Positions 1 to 11,586 are shown, numbered from the stretch's first letter. The stretch: DNA of 64,000 bases from Limnohabitans sp. (GCF_023910625.1 NZ_JAAVVW010000003.1:248001-312000), one strand, 5' to 3'. Notes: generated by a model not told the origin, from the letters alone. Translations and numbers: made by a program.

Positions 1-194
1 TCTAACCGGGTCGGACTAACCATGGGTCACACTGCCGCAGCCTCATTGGTTTGATTCCAGCTTCCTGAACGCCGCAGCGAAACTCCTTGACGCGTCCCGT
101 TCAGGCACACTGCATACCCCCTTCGTTCACATCCCCAGCCGCTGATCAACCTTTTGTCAGCCGCTGGGATGCCTCAATTGCCCGGAAACACCGC

Positions 195-2412
195 ATGGAA
201 ATCAAAGTCAACTTTCTCGACAAACTGCGCCTGGAGGCCAAGTTTGACGACTTCACCTGTGCTGGCCGATCAGCCGATCGCTTACAAGGGCGATGGCTCG
301 GCACCAGGGCCGTTTGATTATTTTTTGGCCGTCGTCGGCTTTGTGCGCGGCGTATTTTGTGAAGCTGTATTGCGAGACGCGCGGTATCTCCACCGAGCAC
401 ATCCGCCTGTCGCAAAACAACATCGTCGACCCCGAGAACCGCTATCTTGCAGACCATCCAAGATTCAGGTGGAGTTGCCAGGCCGACATGTCCTGACAAA
501 GACCGTCCAAGGCATTCTGCGGTCGATTGACCGCTGCACGGTCAAAAAGGCGATCCAAGCAGGCCCCACCTTCATTGTTGAAGCGGTGGACAACCTGGAC
601 GCCGACGCGCAGGCCTTGCTCACGCTCAACCCCGATGCGCAAGCGCAGACCTTCATTGCGGGCAAGGACTTGCCGCTGGAGCAGACCATCGCCAACATGA
701 CGCGGGTCTTGGCCGATTTGGGCATCAAGATCGAGATTGCGTCTTGGCGCAACCTGGTGCCCAACGTGTGGTCGCTGCACATTCGCGATGCGCATTCGCC
801 CATGTGCTTCACCAACGGCAAGGGCTCGACCAAAGAGAGCGCCTTGGCCTCGGCGCTGGGTGAATACATCGAGCGCCTGAACAACAACCACTTTTACGCA
901 GGCGTGTTTTTTGGTGAAGACATTGCCCAAGCCGACTTTGTGCACGACCCCAAAGAGCGCTGGTTCCAACCGGCCAAGCGCGACGCGCTGCCCAAAGGCT
1001 TGTTGGATGCGCATTGTTTGCCCATTTACAACCCCGATGGCGAACTCAAGGCCTCGCACCTGTTCGACACCAACTCGGGCAACCCCTCGCGCGGCATTTG
1101 TGCACTGCCCTATGTGCGCCAGTCTGATGGTGAGGTGGTGTACTTCCCCTCCAATCTGGTGGAAAACCTGTTCGTGAGCAACGGCATGAGCGCAGGCAAC
1201 ACGCTGGTGGAAGCTCAGGTGCAATGCTTGTCAGAAATTTTTGAGCGGGCCGTCAAGCGCGAGATTCTGGAAGGTGAAATGGCCTTGCCCGATGTGCCAC
1301 AGGCTGTGTTGGCCAAGTACCCCGGCATCGTCGCGGGCATCGAGGCTTTGGAGGCTCAGGGTTTCCCGGTCTTGGTCAAAGACGCGTCGCTGGGCGGTGT
1401 GTACCCAGTGATGTGCGTGACCCTGATGAACCCGCGCACCGGTGGTGTGTTCGCGTCCTTTGGCGCACACCCGCGCTTGGAAGTGGCGCTGGAGCGCAGC
1501 CTGACCGAGCTGCTGCAAGGCCGCAGTTTTGAGGGCCTGAACGACCTGCCTGCACCCACCTTCACCAGCAACGCGGTGACCGAGCCCAACAACTTTGTCG
1601 AGCATTTCATCGACTCCAGCGGCGTGGTGTCGTGGCGGTTTTTCAGTGCCCGAGCCGATCACGACTTTGTGGAGTGGGACTTTGCCGGGAAGGGTGAGGA
1701 CGCCACCGCGCAAGAGGCCGTCACGCTGTTTGGCATTTTGCAGGCCATGGGCAAAGAAGCCTATGTGGCGGTGCACGACCAACTGGGCGCCACCGCCTGC
1801 CGCATCCTGGTGCCGGGCTATTCCGAGGTGTACCCGGTCGATGACCTGATTTGGGATAACACCAACAAAGCGCTGTTGTTCCGCGCCGATGTGCTTAACC
1901 TGCACCAATTGGACGACGAGGCTTTGATGGCATTGCAGGGCCGATTGGAGAACAACGAGCTGGACGATTACCTCGACATCGCCACCCTGATTGGCATCGA
2001 ATTTGACGACAACACGGTGTGGGGCCAGTTGACGGTGATGGAGCTCAAGCTCTTGATCCACCTGGCTTTGCAGCAGTTGGAAGAGGCCCATGAACTGGTG
2101 GGTGCTTTCTTGCAGTACAACGACAACACGGTAGAGCGCCGCTTGTTTTACCAGGCCTTGAACGTGGTGCTGGAGGTGACGCTGGACCAGGACTTGGCCC
2201 TGGAAGACTACGAGGTGAATTTCCGTCGTATGTTTGGCCACGAGCGCATGGATGCTGCCATCGGCTCGGTGGACGGCAGCGTGCGCTTTCATGGTCTCAC
2301 GCCCACCAGCCTGCAGCTGGAAACCCTGGACCGGCACCAGCGCTTGCTCGATAGCTACAAAAAACTGCACGTCGCGCGGGCGAAGGTGGCAGCGAACCAG
2401 GCATTGGTTTAA
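195..2412 (+). pseudogene. ycaO: YcaO-domain protein with OsmC-like N-terminus, frameshifted near the 5' end
   Basis: From about position 525 to the stop, one clean frame encodes the YcaO ATP-binding cyclodehydratase-like domain (start of the conserved part: GILRSIDRCTVKK). In E. coli this protein is linked to methylthiolation of ribosomal protein S12. The natural start is probably the ATG at 195 (MEIKVNFLDKLRLEAKF), but the N-terminal OsmC-like part is scattered over three frames. ADQPIAYKGDGSAPGPFDYFLA lies in the second frame, SALCAAYFVKLYC and ENRY in the third, and the frame then returns. The pieces are recognisable and in order, and each break is explained by a single extra base. This is either a recently broken gene or low-quality sequence near a contig end. 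The reading frame open from 154 has an artefactual N-terminus. Confidence 0.85.
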
Positions 2413-2431
2413 AACCGCATCGCGGCGTTCA

Positions 2432-2459
2432 GCAGCCCATGGCTCAGGTCATGGGCTGC
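2432..2459. terminator. Hairpin after ycaO
   Basis: A perfect 10-bp inverted repeat (GCAGCCCATG/CATGGGCTGC) with an 8-nt loop starts 20 bases after the ycaO stop. It has no following T-run, so it may be a weak terminator or a 3' stabilising hairpin. Confidence 0.45.
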
Positions 2460-2496
2460 GCTATCCTCGACCGCTATCCCAACCCTTGTGATCACC

Positions 2497-2942
2497 ATGT
2501 CTCCCAGCACCCGCCGCGTTCTCCAAGCCCTGTTGTACGAGGCCATCGCCATCGCGGTGGTTGGGCCCGTGTTGAGCCTGGCTTTTGACAAGTCGCCCAC
2601 TTCCACATTCGGCTTGGCGGTGGTGTTGTCCTACGATGGCGCTGACATGGAACTACGTCTTCAACTGGATTTTTGAGCGTTGGGAGTCGCGCCAATCTGT
2701 GCGGGGCCGCTCTTTTGCAAGGCGGCTGGCCCACGGGGCTGGTTTTGAGGGGGGCCTGGTGATCATCCTTGCTGCCCGTCATGTCGCTGTGGCTCGACAT
2801 TTCACTCACACGCTGCCTTGCTTGGCCAATCCTGGGCTTGCTCGCGTTCTTTTTCTTTTATGCGATCGCGTTCACCTGGTGCTTTGACCGGGTCTTCGGC
2901 TTGCCCGCGTCTGCCCTGGCCGATGATGCCGATCACGCTTGA
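2497..2942 (+). pseudogene. PACE-family (chlorhexidine-type) efflux transporter, two frameshifts
   Basis: Joining three frames gives a 147-residue protein typical of PACE (proteobacterial antimicrobial compound efflux) transporters: two tandem two-helix bacterial transmembrane pair domains. Residues 1-47 (MSPSTRRVLQALLYEAIAIA..., ...LAVVLS) are in the first frame. TMALTWNYVFNWIFERWESR follows in the second. LLPVMSLWLDISL...AFTWCFDRVFGLPASALADD follows in the third. The breaks are near 2631 and 2767, and each is repaired by removing one base (TCC[T]ACG and ATC[C]TTG). PACE proteins export biocides such as chlorhexidine and short diamines across the inner membrane. As written the gene is broken; sequencing error is a serious alternative because ycaO next door shows the same kind of insertions. 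Confidence 0.75.
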
Positions 2943-3082
2943 GGGTGCGACCCACAGTGCCGGATCGGTGGCTTGTGCTTGCCGCCAATTGTGTGCCTTG
3001 AGCAACCGACACACGGCTGGCCCTGGGCCACAGTGAGGGGGGGGCCGAATGGGCTCCCACGTTGGCAGCACCCTCGCTGCGT

Positions 3083-3097
3083 TTTTCTTGGAGAAAA
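3083..3097 (+). promoter_or_regulatory. Short hairpin enclosing the hsp20 Shine-Dalgarno
   Basis: TTTTCT (3083-3088) can pair with AGAAAA (3092-3097) around the GGAG ribosome-binding site, five bases before the hsp20 ATG. Small heat-shock genes often carry RNA thermometers, so this U-rich pairing with the SD is a candidate. The helix is short and unproven. Confidence 0.3.
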
Positions 3098-3101
3098 GAC
3101 C

Positions 3102-3536
3102 ATGAGCAACCTTGCACGATTCAATCCTTTCAGCGAACTTCGCGACCCTTTCAGTGACGACTTTTTCAAGGGCTTTGCCCTGCGTCCAGTGTTTCGAATG
3201 ATGGAGGGCGAGCCCCAAATGCGCCTGGACCTGTCGGAAGACGATAAGAACTTTTTTGTCAAAGCCGAAATTCCCGGTGTCAAGAAAGAAGACATCAAAG
3301 TGTCGGTGGATGGCAACTTGGTGTCTTTGAGCGCCGAGGTGAAAAAAGAAACCGATCAAAAAGAAGGTGCCAAGCTCATCCGCTGTGAGCGTTATTACGG
3401 CAGTGTTTCACGCAGCTTCACCCTGGACGAAAGCGTGGACCAATCGGCCGCCCAAGCCAAGTACGAAAACGGCGTGCTGCAACTGACTTTGCCCAAAAAG
3501 CACAACGGTCAAAGCCATGTTCTGAAAATCGCCTGA
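3102..3536 (+). CDS. Small heat-shock protein Hsp20 (alpha-crystallin family)
   Basis: The 144-residue protein has the alpha-crystallin domain at about residues 40-135. It includes the AEIPGVKKEDIKVSVDGNLV segment, the conserved ERYYGSVSRSF stretch and the A-x-x-x-N-G-V-L-x-L-x-L-P motif near the end (KYENGVLQLTLPKK). It acts as an ATP-independent holdase that keeps denatured cytoplasmic proteins soluble. The ATG at 3102 follows a GGAG ribosome-binding site. Longer in-frame starts upstream lack support and would add unrelated sequence. It is monocistronic here. A sigma32 promoter could not be assigned with confidence. Confidence 0.93.
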   Translation: MSNLARFNPFSELRDPFSDDFFKGFALRPVFRMMEGEPQMRLDLSEDDKNFFVKAEIPGVKKEDIKVSVDGNLVSLSAEVKKETDQKEGAKLIRCERYYGSVSRSFTLDESVDQSAAQAKYENGVLQLTLPKKHNGQSHVLKIA

Positions 3537-3551
3537 GCGCAGACCGGGGAC

Positions 3552-3582
3552 TTTGGGTGGCTGGGCAAGGACCGCCCAAATG
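3552..3582. terminator. Hairpin after hsp20
   Basis: TTTGGGTGG pairs with CCGCCCAAA around an approximately 12-nt loop, shortly after the hsp20 stop. The stem has A/T ends but no long T-run, so it is a plausible weak terminator. Confidence 0.4.
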
Positions 3583-3671
3583 ACAAGCGCTGAGGGGAAA
3601 AGTGCCCATAATGCGGGATCATTGTTCGCCGTCCATGGCGGTTCCGAGCTGTCTACCCAAAGTCCTCACAC

Positions 3672-4541
3672 ATGTCCTTTGCCCAAGCCTTGCGCGGTGT
3701 GCGCATCCTCAGCCTTGCCCTGAATTTACCCGGACCTGCCGCCTTGATGCGTCTGGTACAAATGGGTGCACGTTGCACAAAAGTCAACCCGCCTGCCGGC
3801 GACCCGATGCAGCACTACACGCCCACAGGTTATGACCTGCTGCACAAAGGGGTGGCGCACAAGACCCTGGACCTGAAAACTACTGCGGGCCAAGCCGCCT
3901 TGCACCAGTTATTGCCCCAGATCGATGTGCTGCTCACCTCTTTTCGGCCTTCGGCCTTGAGCAAGCTGGGCCTGGGCTGGAAGAGCCTGCACCAACAATA
4001 CCCCGCACTCAGTCTGATCGAGGTGGTGGGTGCACCCGGCCCCTTGGCCGAAATTCCTGGCCATGATCTGACGTATCAGGCCGAGGTGGGCTTGGTCAAC
4101 GGGCTGGACTTGCCGCCCAGTCTGTTCGCCGACATGGGCGGTGCTCTGATGGCCAGTGAGGCCACGCTCAAAGCGGTGCTGATGCTCAAGATCAGCGGCA
4201 AGGGCACGCGCCATGAGGTCGCCTTGTCAGACGCGGCTGCCTGGCTGGCCTTGCCCCGTCAGTTGCGCATGACCACGCCCGATGGCGCAGTCGGCGGGGC
4301 GCATGCAGGCTATCGGGTGTATGCCTGCAAAAACGGCCGGGTGGCCGTGGCCGCGCTGGAGCCGCACTTTGCAATCAGTTTGTGCGCGGCAGCGGGCATC
4401 ACGTTGGTGCACCCGGTCAAAGACCTGTTCAAGCCCGAGATCCACCAAACCATTGCCGCCTTCTTAGCTGGCAAGACCCGTCAACAACTGGACAAGCTGG
4501 CAGCGGCCCAAGACATCCCCCTGTTGACACTGCCTGGCTGA
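3672..4541 (+). CDS. CoA transferase family III (CaiB/BaiF) protein
   Basis: The 289-residue protein begins with the family III signature: an N-terminal L-x-G-V-R-I-L-S-L-A-L-N-L-P-G-P followed by a nucleotide-binding-like fold. It also has LLTSFRPSALSKLGLGW and a KTLDLKT segment typical of CaiB/BaiF/alpha-methylacyl-CoA racemase proteins. These enzymes transfer CoA between carboxylic acids or racemise 2-methylacyl-CoAs. The protein is shorter than the usual 380-400 residues, so its C-terminal part is reduced. The substrate cannot be inferred. Start chosen at 3672 (MSFAQALRGVRI). The gene faces away from pobA. Confidence 0.8.
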   Translation: MSFAQALRGVRILSLALNLPGPAALMRLVQMGARCTKVNPPAGDPMQHYTPTGYDLLHKGVAHKTLDLKTTAGQAALHQLLPQIDVLLTSFRPSALSKLGLGWKSLHQQYPALSLIEVVGAPGPLAEIPGHDLTYQAEVGLVNGLDLPPSLFADMGGALMASEATLKAVLMLKISGKGTRHEVALSDAAAWLALPRQLRMTTPDGAVGGAHAGYRVYACKNGRVAVAALEPHFAISLCAAAGITLVHPVKDLFKPEIHQTIAAFLAGKTRQQLDKLAAAQDIPLLTLPG

Positions 4542-4580
4542 AGAACGCGGCTGCTTGCATGGACCTGTGCCCACACGTTT

Positions 4581-6737
<2,157 letters not shown>

Positions 6738-6743
6738 GCTGTC

Positions 6744-7457
6744 TCAGACCCCCAAGTGCTGTTCGAGCACGCTGGGGTCGGCCAGCAAGATGGGGGAGGA
6801 GCCTTCGAACACCACCTGACCCTTGACCAGGATGACATTGCGGTCGGTGATCCGGGTGACGTGTTTCCAGTTTTTGTCCACGATGATCGAGCTGATGCCA
6901 CTGTCCTTGATGACGCTGCAAATGCGCCAGATCTCGCGCGCAATCAGCGGTGCCAGCCCTTCAGTGGCCTCGTCCAGAATCAGCACATCGGGGTTGGTCA
7001 TCAAGGCACGGCCAATCGTCAGCATTTGTTGCTCGCCGCCCGACAGTTGTTGGCCACCGTGGCCCAGACGCTCCTGCAGGCGTGGAAAGGTCTCCAGCAC
7101 CCGTTCGTACGTCCACTCACGCTGGCCCTGGGTGCCGGAGCGGGCGGCCATTTTGAGGTTTTCGACTACGCTCAGGTTGCCAAAGATGCCGCGCCCCTCT
7201 GGCACGTAAGCGATGCCCATTTGGGCCACCTCGAACGTGGCGCGGCCATTCATGCGCTGGCCCTTGATGTCCACCGAGCCGGTGCGCGGCGGCACAATGC
7301 CCATGAGGGTTTTGAGCAGGGTACTTTTGCCCATGCCGTTGCGCCCCATCAGGCCAATCGTTTCGCCCCGAGCCACCGTGAAGTTGACGCCACGCAGGAT
7401 GTGGCTGGCGCCATAGAAAGTATTCAGGTCTTGGGCCTGGATCAACAGTTCGCTCAT
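6744..7457 (-). CDS. livF: Branched-chain-type ABC transporter ATP-binding protein LivF
   Basis: The 237-residue ATPase has Walker A GRNGMGKST (38-46), the signature LSGGEQQ, Walker B LILDEATEGLAP, and the short length typical of LivF. It pairs with LivG to drive uptake by the LivHM channel. The ATG at 7457 lies one base after the livG stop; an in-frame upstream extension overlaps livG and is rejected. Because the operon abuts pobA/pobR, the substrate may be an aromatic or other carboxylate rather than leucine; that is inference. Confidence 0.92.
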   Translation of the reverse strand: MSELLIQAQDLNTFYGASHILRGVNFTVARGETIGLMGRNGMGKSTLLKTLMGIVPPRTGSVDIKGQRMNGRATFEVAQMGIAYVPEGRGIFGNLSVVENLKMAARSGTQGQREWTYERVLETFPRLQERLGHGGQQLSGGEQQMLTIGRALMTNPDVLILDEATEGLAPLIAREIWRICSVIKDSGISSIIVDKNWKHVTRITDRNVILVKGQVVFEGSSPILLADPSVLEQHLGV

Positions 7458-7458
7458 G

Positions 7459-8226
7459 TCAGTGCTCCTCACCCAGGTAGGCCGCCTGCACACTCGCATC
7501 GGCCCGCACATTCACAGGCGTGTCGCTGGCGATCACTTGCCCGTTGACCATCACCGTCAAGTGGTCGGCCAGGGTGAACACGGCGTCCATGTCGTGTTCG
7601 ACCAACAAAATGGCATGCTCGGTTTTAAGGCGCAGCAGCAGCTGCACCATGCGCTCGGCTTCTGCTTGGCCCATGCCCGCCAGTGGTTCATCGAGCAGCA
7701 AGACCTGGGGTTCGGTGGCCAAGGTCATGGCGATCTCCAGCTGTCGCTGCTCGCCATGGCTGGTGGCCCCGGCTTGCACCTGACGACGCTCTTGCAGGCC
7801 AGCCAGTTCGATGGCGCGCTCAGCGCGTTGGTTCACGCTCTGCATATGGCCGGCAGCGCGCCACCAGCCCAGGGGGTTGAAGGGGGAGGGCTGTACGCGC
7901 GATTGCGCCGCCAGGCGTACGTTATCCCATACGCTGAAGGTGCTGAAGATGTTGGTTTTTTGGTAACTGCGTCCCAAGCCAAGGCGCGAGATTTTTTCGG
8001 GAGTCCAGCCGGTGATGTCCGTCTCGCCCAAGGTCATGCGGCCGCTGGTGGGCGGCAAATCGCCGGACAACAAGTTGGCCAGCGTGGACTTGCCCGCCCC
8101 ATTGGGGCCGATGACCGCGTGGATCTGGCCCAACCACAGGTCGAGCGAAACGTCATTCACCGCAGCCAGACCGCCGAAGCGTTTGGTCAGCCCACGCGCA
8201 GACATCAGTGTGCTGCGATCAGCCAT
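7459..8226 (-). CDS. livG: Branched-chain-type ABC transporter ATP-binding protein LivG
   Basis: The 255-residue ATPase has Walker A GPNGAGKST (40-48), Walker B VLLLDEPLAGM and the H-loop VEHDMDAVF. The signature reads TSHGEQRQLEIA, with SHGEQ where LivG proteins usually have S-Y-G-E-Q or S-G-G-Q. Start ATG at 8226 (MADRSTLMSARGL) overlaps the end of livM by eight bases, indicating translational coupling. It is the fourth gene of the SBP-livHMGF series on the minus strand. Confidence 0.92.
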   Translation of the reverse strand: MADRSTLMSARGLTKRFGGLAAVNDVSLDLWLGQIHAVIGPNGAGKSTLANLLSGDLPPTSGRMTLGETDITGWTPEKISRLGLGRSYQKTNIFSTFSVWDNVRLAAQSRVQPSPFNPLGWWRAAGHMQSVNQRAERAIELAGLQERRQVQAGATSHGEQRQLEIAMTLATEPQVLLLDEPLAGMGQAEAERMVQLLLRLKTEHAILLVEHDMDAVFTLADHLTVMVNGQVIASDTPVNVRADASVQAAYLGEEH

Positions 8227-9242
8227 GGTCTGACTCCTTGCCGGCCCAAGCGCCGGGGGTTTTGCTACCGATGAAGCGGTTGACCAGGCCCAAAATACCC
8301 TTGGGCGCAAAAATGATCAGCGCCACAATGAACAGGCCCATCCACATCTGCCAGTGCTTGCCTGTGCGAAAGCTGCCGATGTCGGGCAGGTCCTTGAAGA
8401 TGTGCAGCAAATACTCAAAGCTGAAGGCCCCGACAATGGCTCCCGCAAAATTGCCCATGCCGCCCAATATCACCATCATGATGGCGTGCGCGCTCAGGTG
8501 AAAGCCCATCAGTTCGGGGTTCACAAAACCAGTTTGGGCGGCAAACAAATATCCCGCCAAACCCGCCAAAGCCCCGGCCAAGGTGAAGGCCGCCAGCTTG
8601 TGGCTGAAGGTGTTGAAACCCAGCGCCCGCATGCGGTGCTCATTCACCCGAATGCCCGACAGCGCTCGGCCAAATGGGCTCCAGAGCAGGCGACGCAAAA
8701 ACACATAGACCGCCTACCAAGCAGGCCAGCGTGAAGTAATAAAACACCCGCTTGTTTTCCAGGTCGATCACGCCTGCATCGGGCCGAAAGTTGAGGAACA
8801 AACCGTCCGAGCCGCCCAACGCCTTGTTGTCAAAGAAGATGAAGAAAATCATCTGCGCAAAGGCCATGGTGACCATGATGAAGTAAATGCCATGCGTGCG
8901 CACCACCAAAAAGCCAATCACCAGCGCTGCCAAAGCTGCGCCGCCTACGGCCAGGGGCAAGCTGGTGTAGAAGCTGATGGCTTCGTTCTGGGGGGTAATG
9001 AAGGCCAGCACATAACCGGCCAGACCAAAGTAAGCGGCATGGCCCAGTGAGACCAGGCCCGTGACGCCTTGCAGCAAATCGAGGCTCATGGCAAAAATAG
9101 CCAGGATCATCATGCGCACAACCATGGCCGTGTAAAAGTCAGACCCCACAAAGGGGAAGGCGGCGAGCGCCAAAAAACCCAGCACCATCAACAGCTGGAT
9201 GCTGCGCGGCAGGGTTTCGAGGTGAATTTGCGGCATGCTCAT
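8219..9242 (-). pseudogene. livM: Branched-chain-type ABC permease LivM, single frameshift
   Basis: Two overlapping frames together encode one LivM of about 340 residues. The N-terminal part (MSMPQIHLETLPRSIQLLM..., GLVSLGHAAYFGLAGY) runs to about 8705. The C-terminal part (FLRRLLWSPFGRALSGIRVNEHRMRALG...) continues in another frame to 8219. The break lies at 8697-8710, where the text reads GGTCTATGTGTTTTTGCG on the minus strand. Removing one base (or adding two) restores V-F-L-R-R. The protein would form half of the membrane channel. A single indel in an otherwise well-conserved operon could be a sequencing error. Confidence 0.88.
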
Positions 9243-9258
9243 GGTGTTCTTCTCGTTG

Positions 9259-10122
9259 TCATTGCTTGAACAGGCCTTCGGGCTTGTGCAGCAGCACGGC
9301 GGCCATCAGCACATACACCAGCATGCCCGAGGCCTGGGGCAGCAGCACTTTGCCAAAGGTGTCAACCAAGCCGACCAGCAAGGCGGCGATCAGGGCGCCG
9401 CGCACCGAACCAATGCCGCCAATGACCACCACCACAAAGCACATGATCAGCACCTGGCTGCCCATGTTGGGGTAGACGCTGGACACCGGCGCAGCGATCA
9501 TGCCGGCGATGGAGGCCAGCCCAATGCCCAAAGCGAACACCACCGAATGGATCAGGCGGATGTTGACGCCCAGCGACTCGGTCATCTCACGGTTGAAGGC
9601 CCCGGCCCGGATCTTCATGCCCAAGCGGGTTTTGGAGATCAGCAAATACAGGCCCAGCGCCAACACCAGGCACACCCCTGACATGAACAGGCGGTACACC
9701 GGGTACGACAGGTTTTCGGTCAGGGGAATCGATGCTGCCAGCAATTCGGGCACGGGCAGGCCGTGCACATCGTCACCCCAGATCATGGAGCGCATCTCCT
9801 CAAACACATAGATCAGGCCGAAGGTGAGCAGCACCTGGTCGAGGTGGTCACGGTGGTAGAAGTGGCGAAACAGCAGGCGCTCGATCAGCAGACCAAAAGC
9901 CACTGACAAGGCTGTTCCCAGCACAATGGCCAGCGTGAAGCTGCCCAGTTGCGCCGCCAGTGACCAGGCCAGGTAAGCGCCCAGCATGTAAAAACTGCCA
10001 TGTGCCAGATTGACCACACCCATGATGCCGAAGATCAGCGTCAGGCCTGCAGCCAGCATGAAAAGCAGCAGCCCGTACTGGACGCTGTTGAGCAGCTGGA
10101 TCAAAAAATTGACAAAGTCCAT
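9259..10122 (-). CDS. livH: Branched-chain-type ABC permease LivH
   Basis: This 287-residue polytopic membrane protein begins MDFVNFLIQLLNSVQYG and carries the LivH motif GLTLIFGIMGVVNLAHGSFYMLGAY around residues 25-50. GAFNREMTESLGVN and GGIGSVRGA lie in the cytoplasmic coupling region. It forms the importer channel with LivM (16-bp gap downstream). The 168-bp gap to the upstream binding-protein gene contains a minus-strand terminator hairpin. Confidence 0.94.
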   Translation of the reverse strand: MDFVNFLIQLLNSVQYGLLLFMLAAGLTLIFGIMGVVNLAHGSFYMLGAYLAWSLAAQLGSFTLAIVLGTALSVAFGLLIERLLFRHFYHRDHLDQVLLTFGLIYVFEEMRSMIWGDDVHGLPVPELLAASIPLTENLSYPVYRLFMSGVCLVLALGLYLLISKTRLGMKIRAGAFNREMTESLGVNIRLIHSVVFALGIGLASIAGMIAAPVSSVYPNMGSQVLIMCFVVVVIGGIGSVRGALIAALLVGLVDTFGKVLLPQASGMLVYVLMAAVLLHKPEGLFKQ

Positions 10123-10204
10123 GGGGTTTTGCGTTTGGCGTTGAGCGTTTGAAAAACGAAGGTGATGGTCTGCTCAGATCAACGCAGAATCCGAATGCTC
10201 GGCA

Positions 10205-10230
10205 CAAAAACGGCGGACCGAAATCCGCCG
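10205..10230 (-). terminator. Rho-independent terminator/attenuator after the binding-protein gene
   Basis: On the minus strand CGGCGGA and TCCGCCG form a perfect 7-bp stem with a 6-nt loop, directly followed by TTTTTG. It sits between the binding-protein stop (10291) and livH. This placement commonly lets the binding protein be made in excess over the permease. Confidence 0.75.
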
Positions 10231-10290
10231 TGGGATGGCTGGCATGTCCGGGGATGAGGGCGAAAGTCACCCAACCCGGCCCATGCGGGT

Positions 10291-11475
10291 TCACATGCGG
10301 CAGCCAGCGCCCGAGTCGGCCAAGGCCTTGGCCGCAATGCCGATGACTTTGTTCTCTTTGTTCGAGACTTCACGCAGGTAGATGTCTTGCACAGGGTTGT
10401 GCGATTTGCTCATGGTCCACTTGCCGCGGGGGCTGTCGATCACGGCGCTTTCCATGGCCTTGATCATGTTGGCTTTTTGGCTGACATCGCCCTTGACTGC
10501 GTTGGCGCCTTGCACCAGCAGCAAGCCGGTGTCATAGCCTTGCACGGCATACACATCAGGTTGCAACTTGAAGGTTTTGGCGTAGTTCAGGCGGAACTCC
10601 TTGTTGCGCTTGGTCTCGATGCCATCGCCGTAATGCAGCGTGGTGAGCACGCCGTCGGCCGCAGGGCCTGCCGCATCCAGCACGCCTTCGGTCAAGAAGC
10701 CAGAGCCGTACAAGGGAATCTTGCCCTTGAGGCCAGCGGCTGCATAGTCACGCAAGAACTTGGCTGCACCACCACCGGCAAAAAAGCAGGCCACCGCATC
10801 GGGCTTGAGGGCGGCGATTTCGGTCAGCAAAGCCTGAAACTCTACGTTGGGGAAGGGCAAGCCCAATTCCTTGATGATGGTGCCACCGGCCTTGGTGTAG
10901 CTTTCCTTGAAGCCTTCAAAGGCTTCGTCGCCTGCAGCATATTTCCAGGTGATCCAGACAGCCTTTTTGTGACCGCGCTTGACCATCGTTTCTCCCAGTG
11001 CCATGGTGGGCTGGCTATTAGAGAAGCTGGTGCGGAAGACGTTGGGGGCGCATTGGGCTCGGGTGGCGATGTGCACGCCCGCGTTGGGGATCAGGTTGAT
11101 GACACCGCTTTCGCGGGCCACGCGGTGGATGCCCATTTGCACACCAGAATGAACGGTGCCGATCAGAACATCGACTCTGTCGCGCTGCACCAGTTTGTTG
11201 GCGTTCTCGATGGCTTTGGCGGGCTCGGACTCGTCATCGACCTTGAACCACTCGATTTCGCGGCCACCCAGCTTGCCGCCTTGTTCGTTGATGGCCATGC
11301 GCACACCGTTTTCAATGGCCACACCCAGCTGGGCAAAAGTGCCGGTGTAGGGGAGCATCAAGCCAACGCGGATCTTGCCACTTTGGGCCAGGGCGCTGGC
11401 AGGGGCGAGCAAGCCGGTGGACGCGGTGCCCAGGAGGGCTGCGCCTTGGGTGAGTAAGGAACGTCGGGATGTCAT
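10291..11475 (-). CDS. livK: Periplasmic substrate-binding protein of the HAAT/Liv ABC transporter
   Basis: The 394-residue protein has a signal peptide with a twin-arginine-like start (MTSRRSLLTQGAALLG) and probable cleavage after ASALAQ. A type I periplasmic-binding fold follows (KIRVGLMLPYTGTFAQLG, ...GGREIEWFKVDDES). The ligand is unknown; several relatives bind aromatic acids or amides instead of leucine. ATG 11475 is preceded by GGAG at proper spacing. A TTG four codons upstream (11487) overlaps that ribosome-binding site and is rejected. It is the first gene of the transporter operon. Confidence 0.92.
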   Translation of the reverse strand: MTSRRSLLTQGAALLGTASTGLLAPASALAQSGKIRVGLMLPYTGTFAQLGVAIENGVRMAINEQGGKLGGREIEWFKVDDESEPAKAIENANKLVQRDRVDVLIGTVHSGVQMGIHRVARESGVINLIPNAGVHIATRAQCAPNVFRTSFSNSQPTMALGETMVKRGHKKAVWITWKYAAGDEAFEGFKESYTKAGGTIIKELGLPFPNVEFQALLTEIAALKPDAVACFFAGGGAAKFLRDYAAAGLKGKIPLYGSGFLTEGVLDAAGPAADGVLTTLHYGDGIETKRNKEFRLNYAKTFKLQPDVYAVQGYDTGLLLVQGANAVKGDVSQKANMIKAMESAVIDSPRGKWTMSKSHNPVQDIYLREVSNKENKVIGIAAKALADSGAGCRM

Positions 11476-11586
11476 GTGTGTCTCCAATGAAGCAAATCAG
11501 TGTGCAGCCCTGTGCTGCGCTGATCGCCTCATTATGTTGTAGTCAGACAGCGTTTTTTCTAAGGGAAAGTCCTGACACGCGGTCTT

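Noticed and set aside
1..194. Possible upstream gene or RNA at the window start
   Set aside because: Nothing recognisable could be read in either strand; sequence quality seems poor here.
1231..2370. Long open frame opposite ycaO
   Set aside because: It is a His/Gln/Val-rich shadow of the YcaO coding strand with no motif or ribosome-binding site.
10387..11457. A 356-residue plus-strand frame opposite the binding protein
   Set aside because: Antisense shadow of the binding-protein gene.
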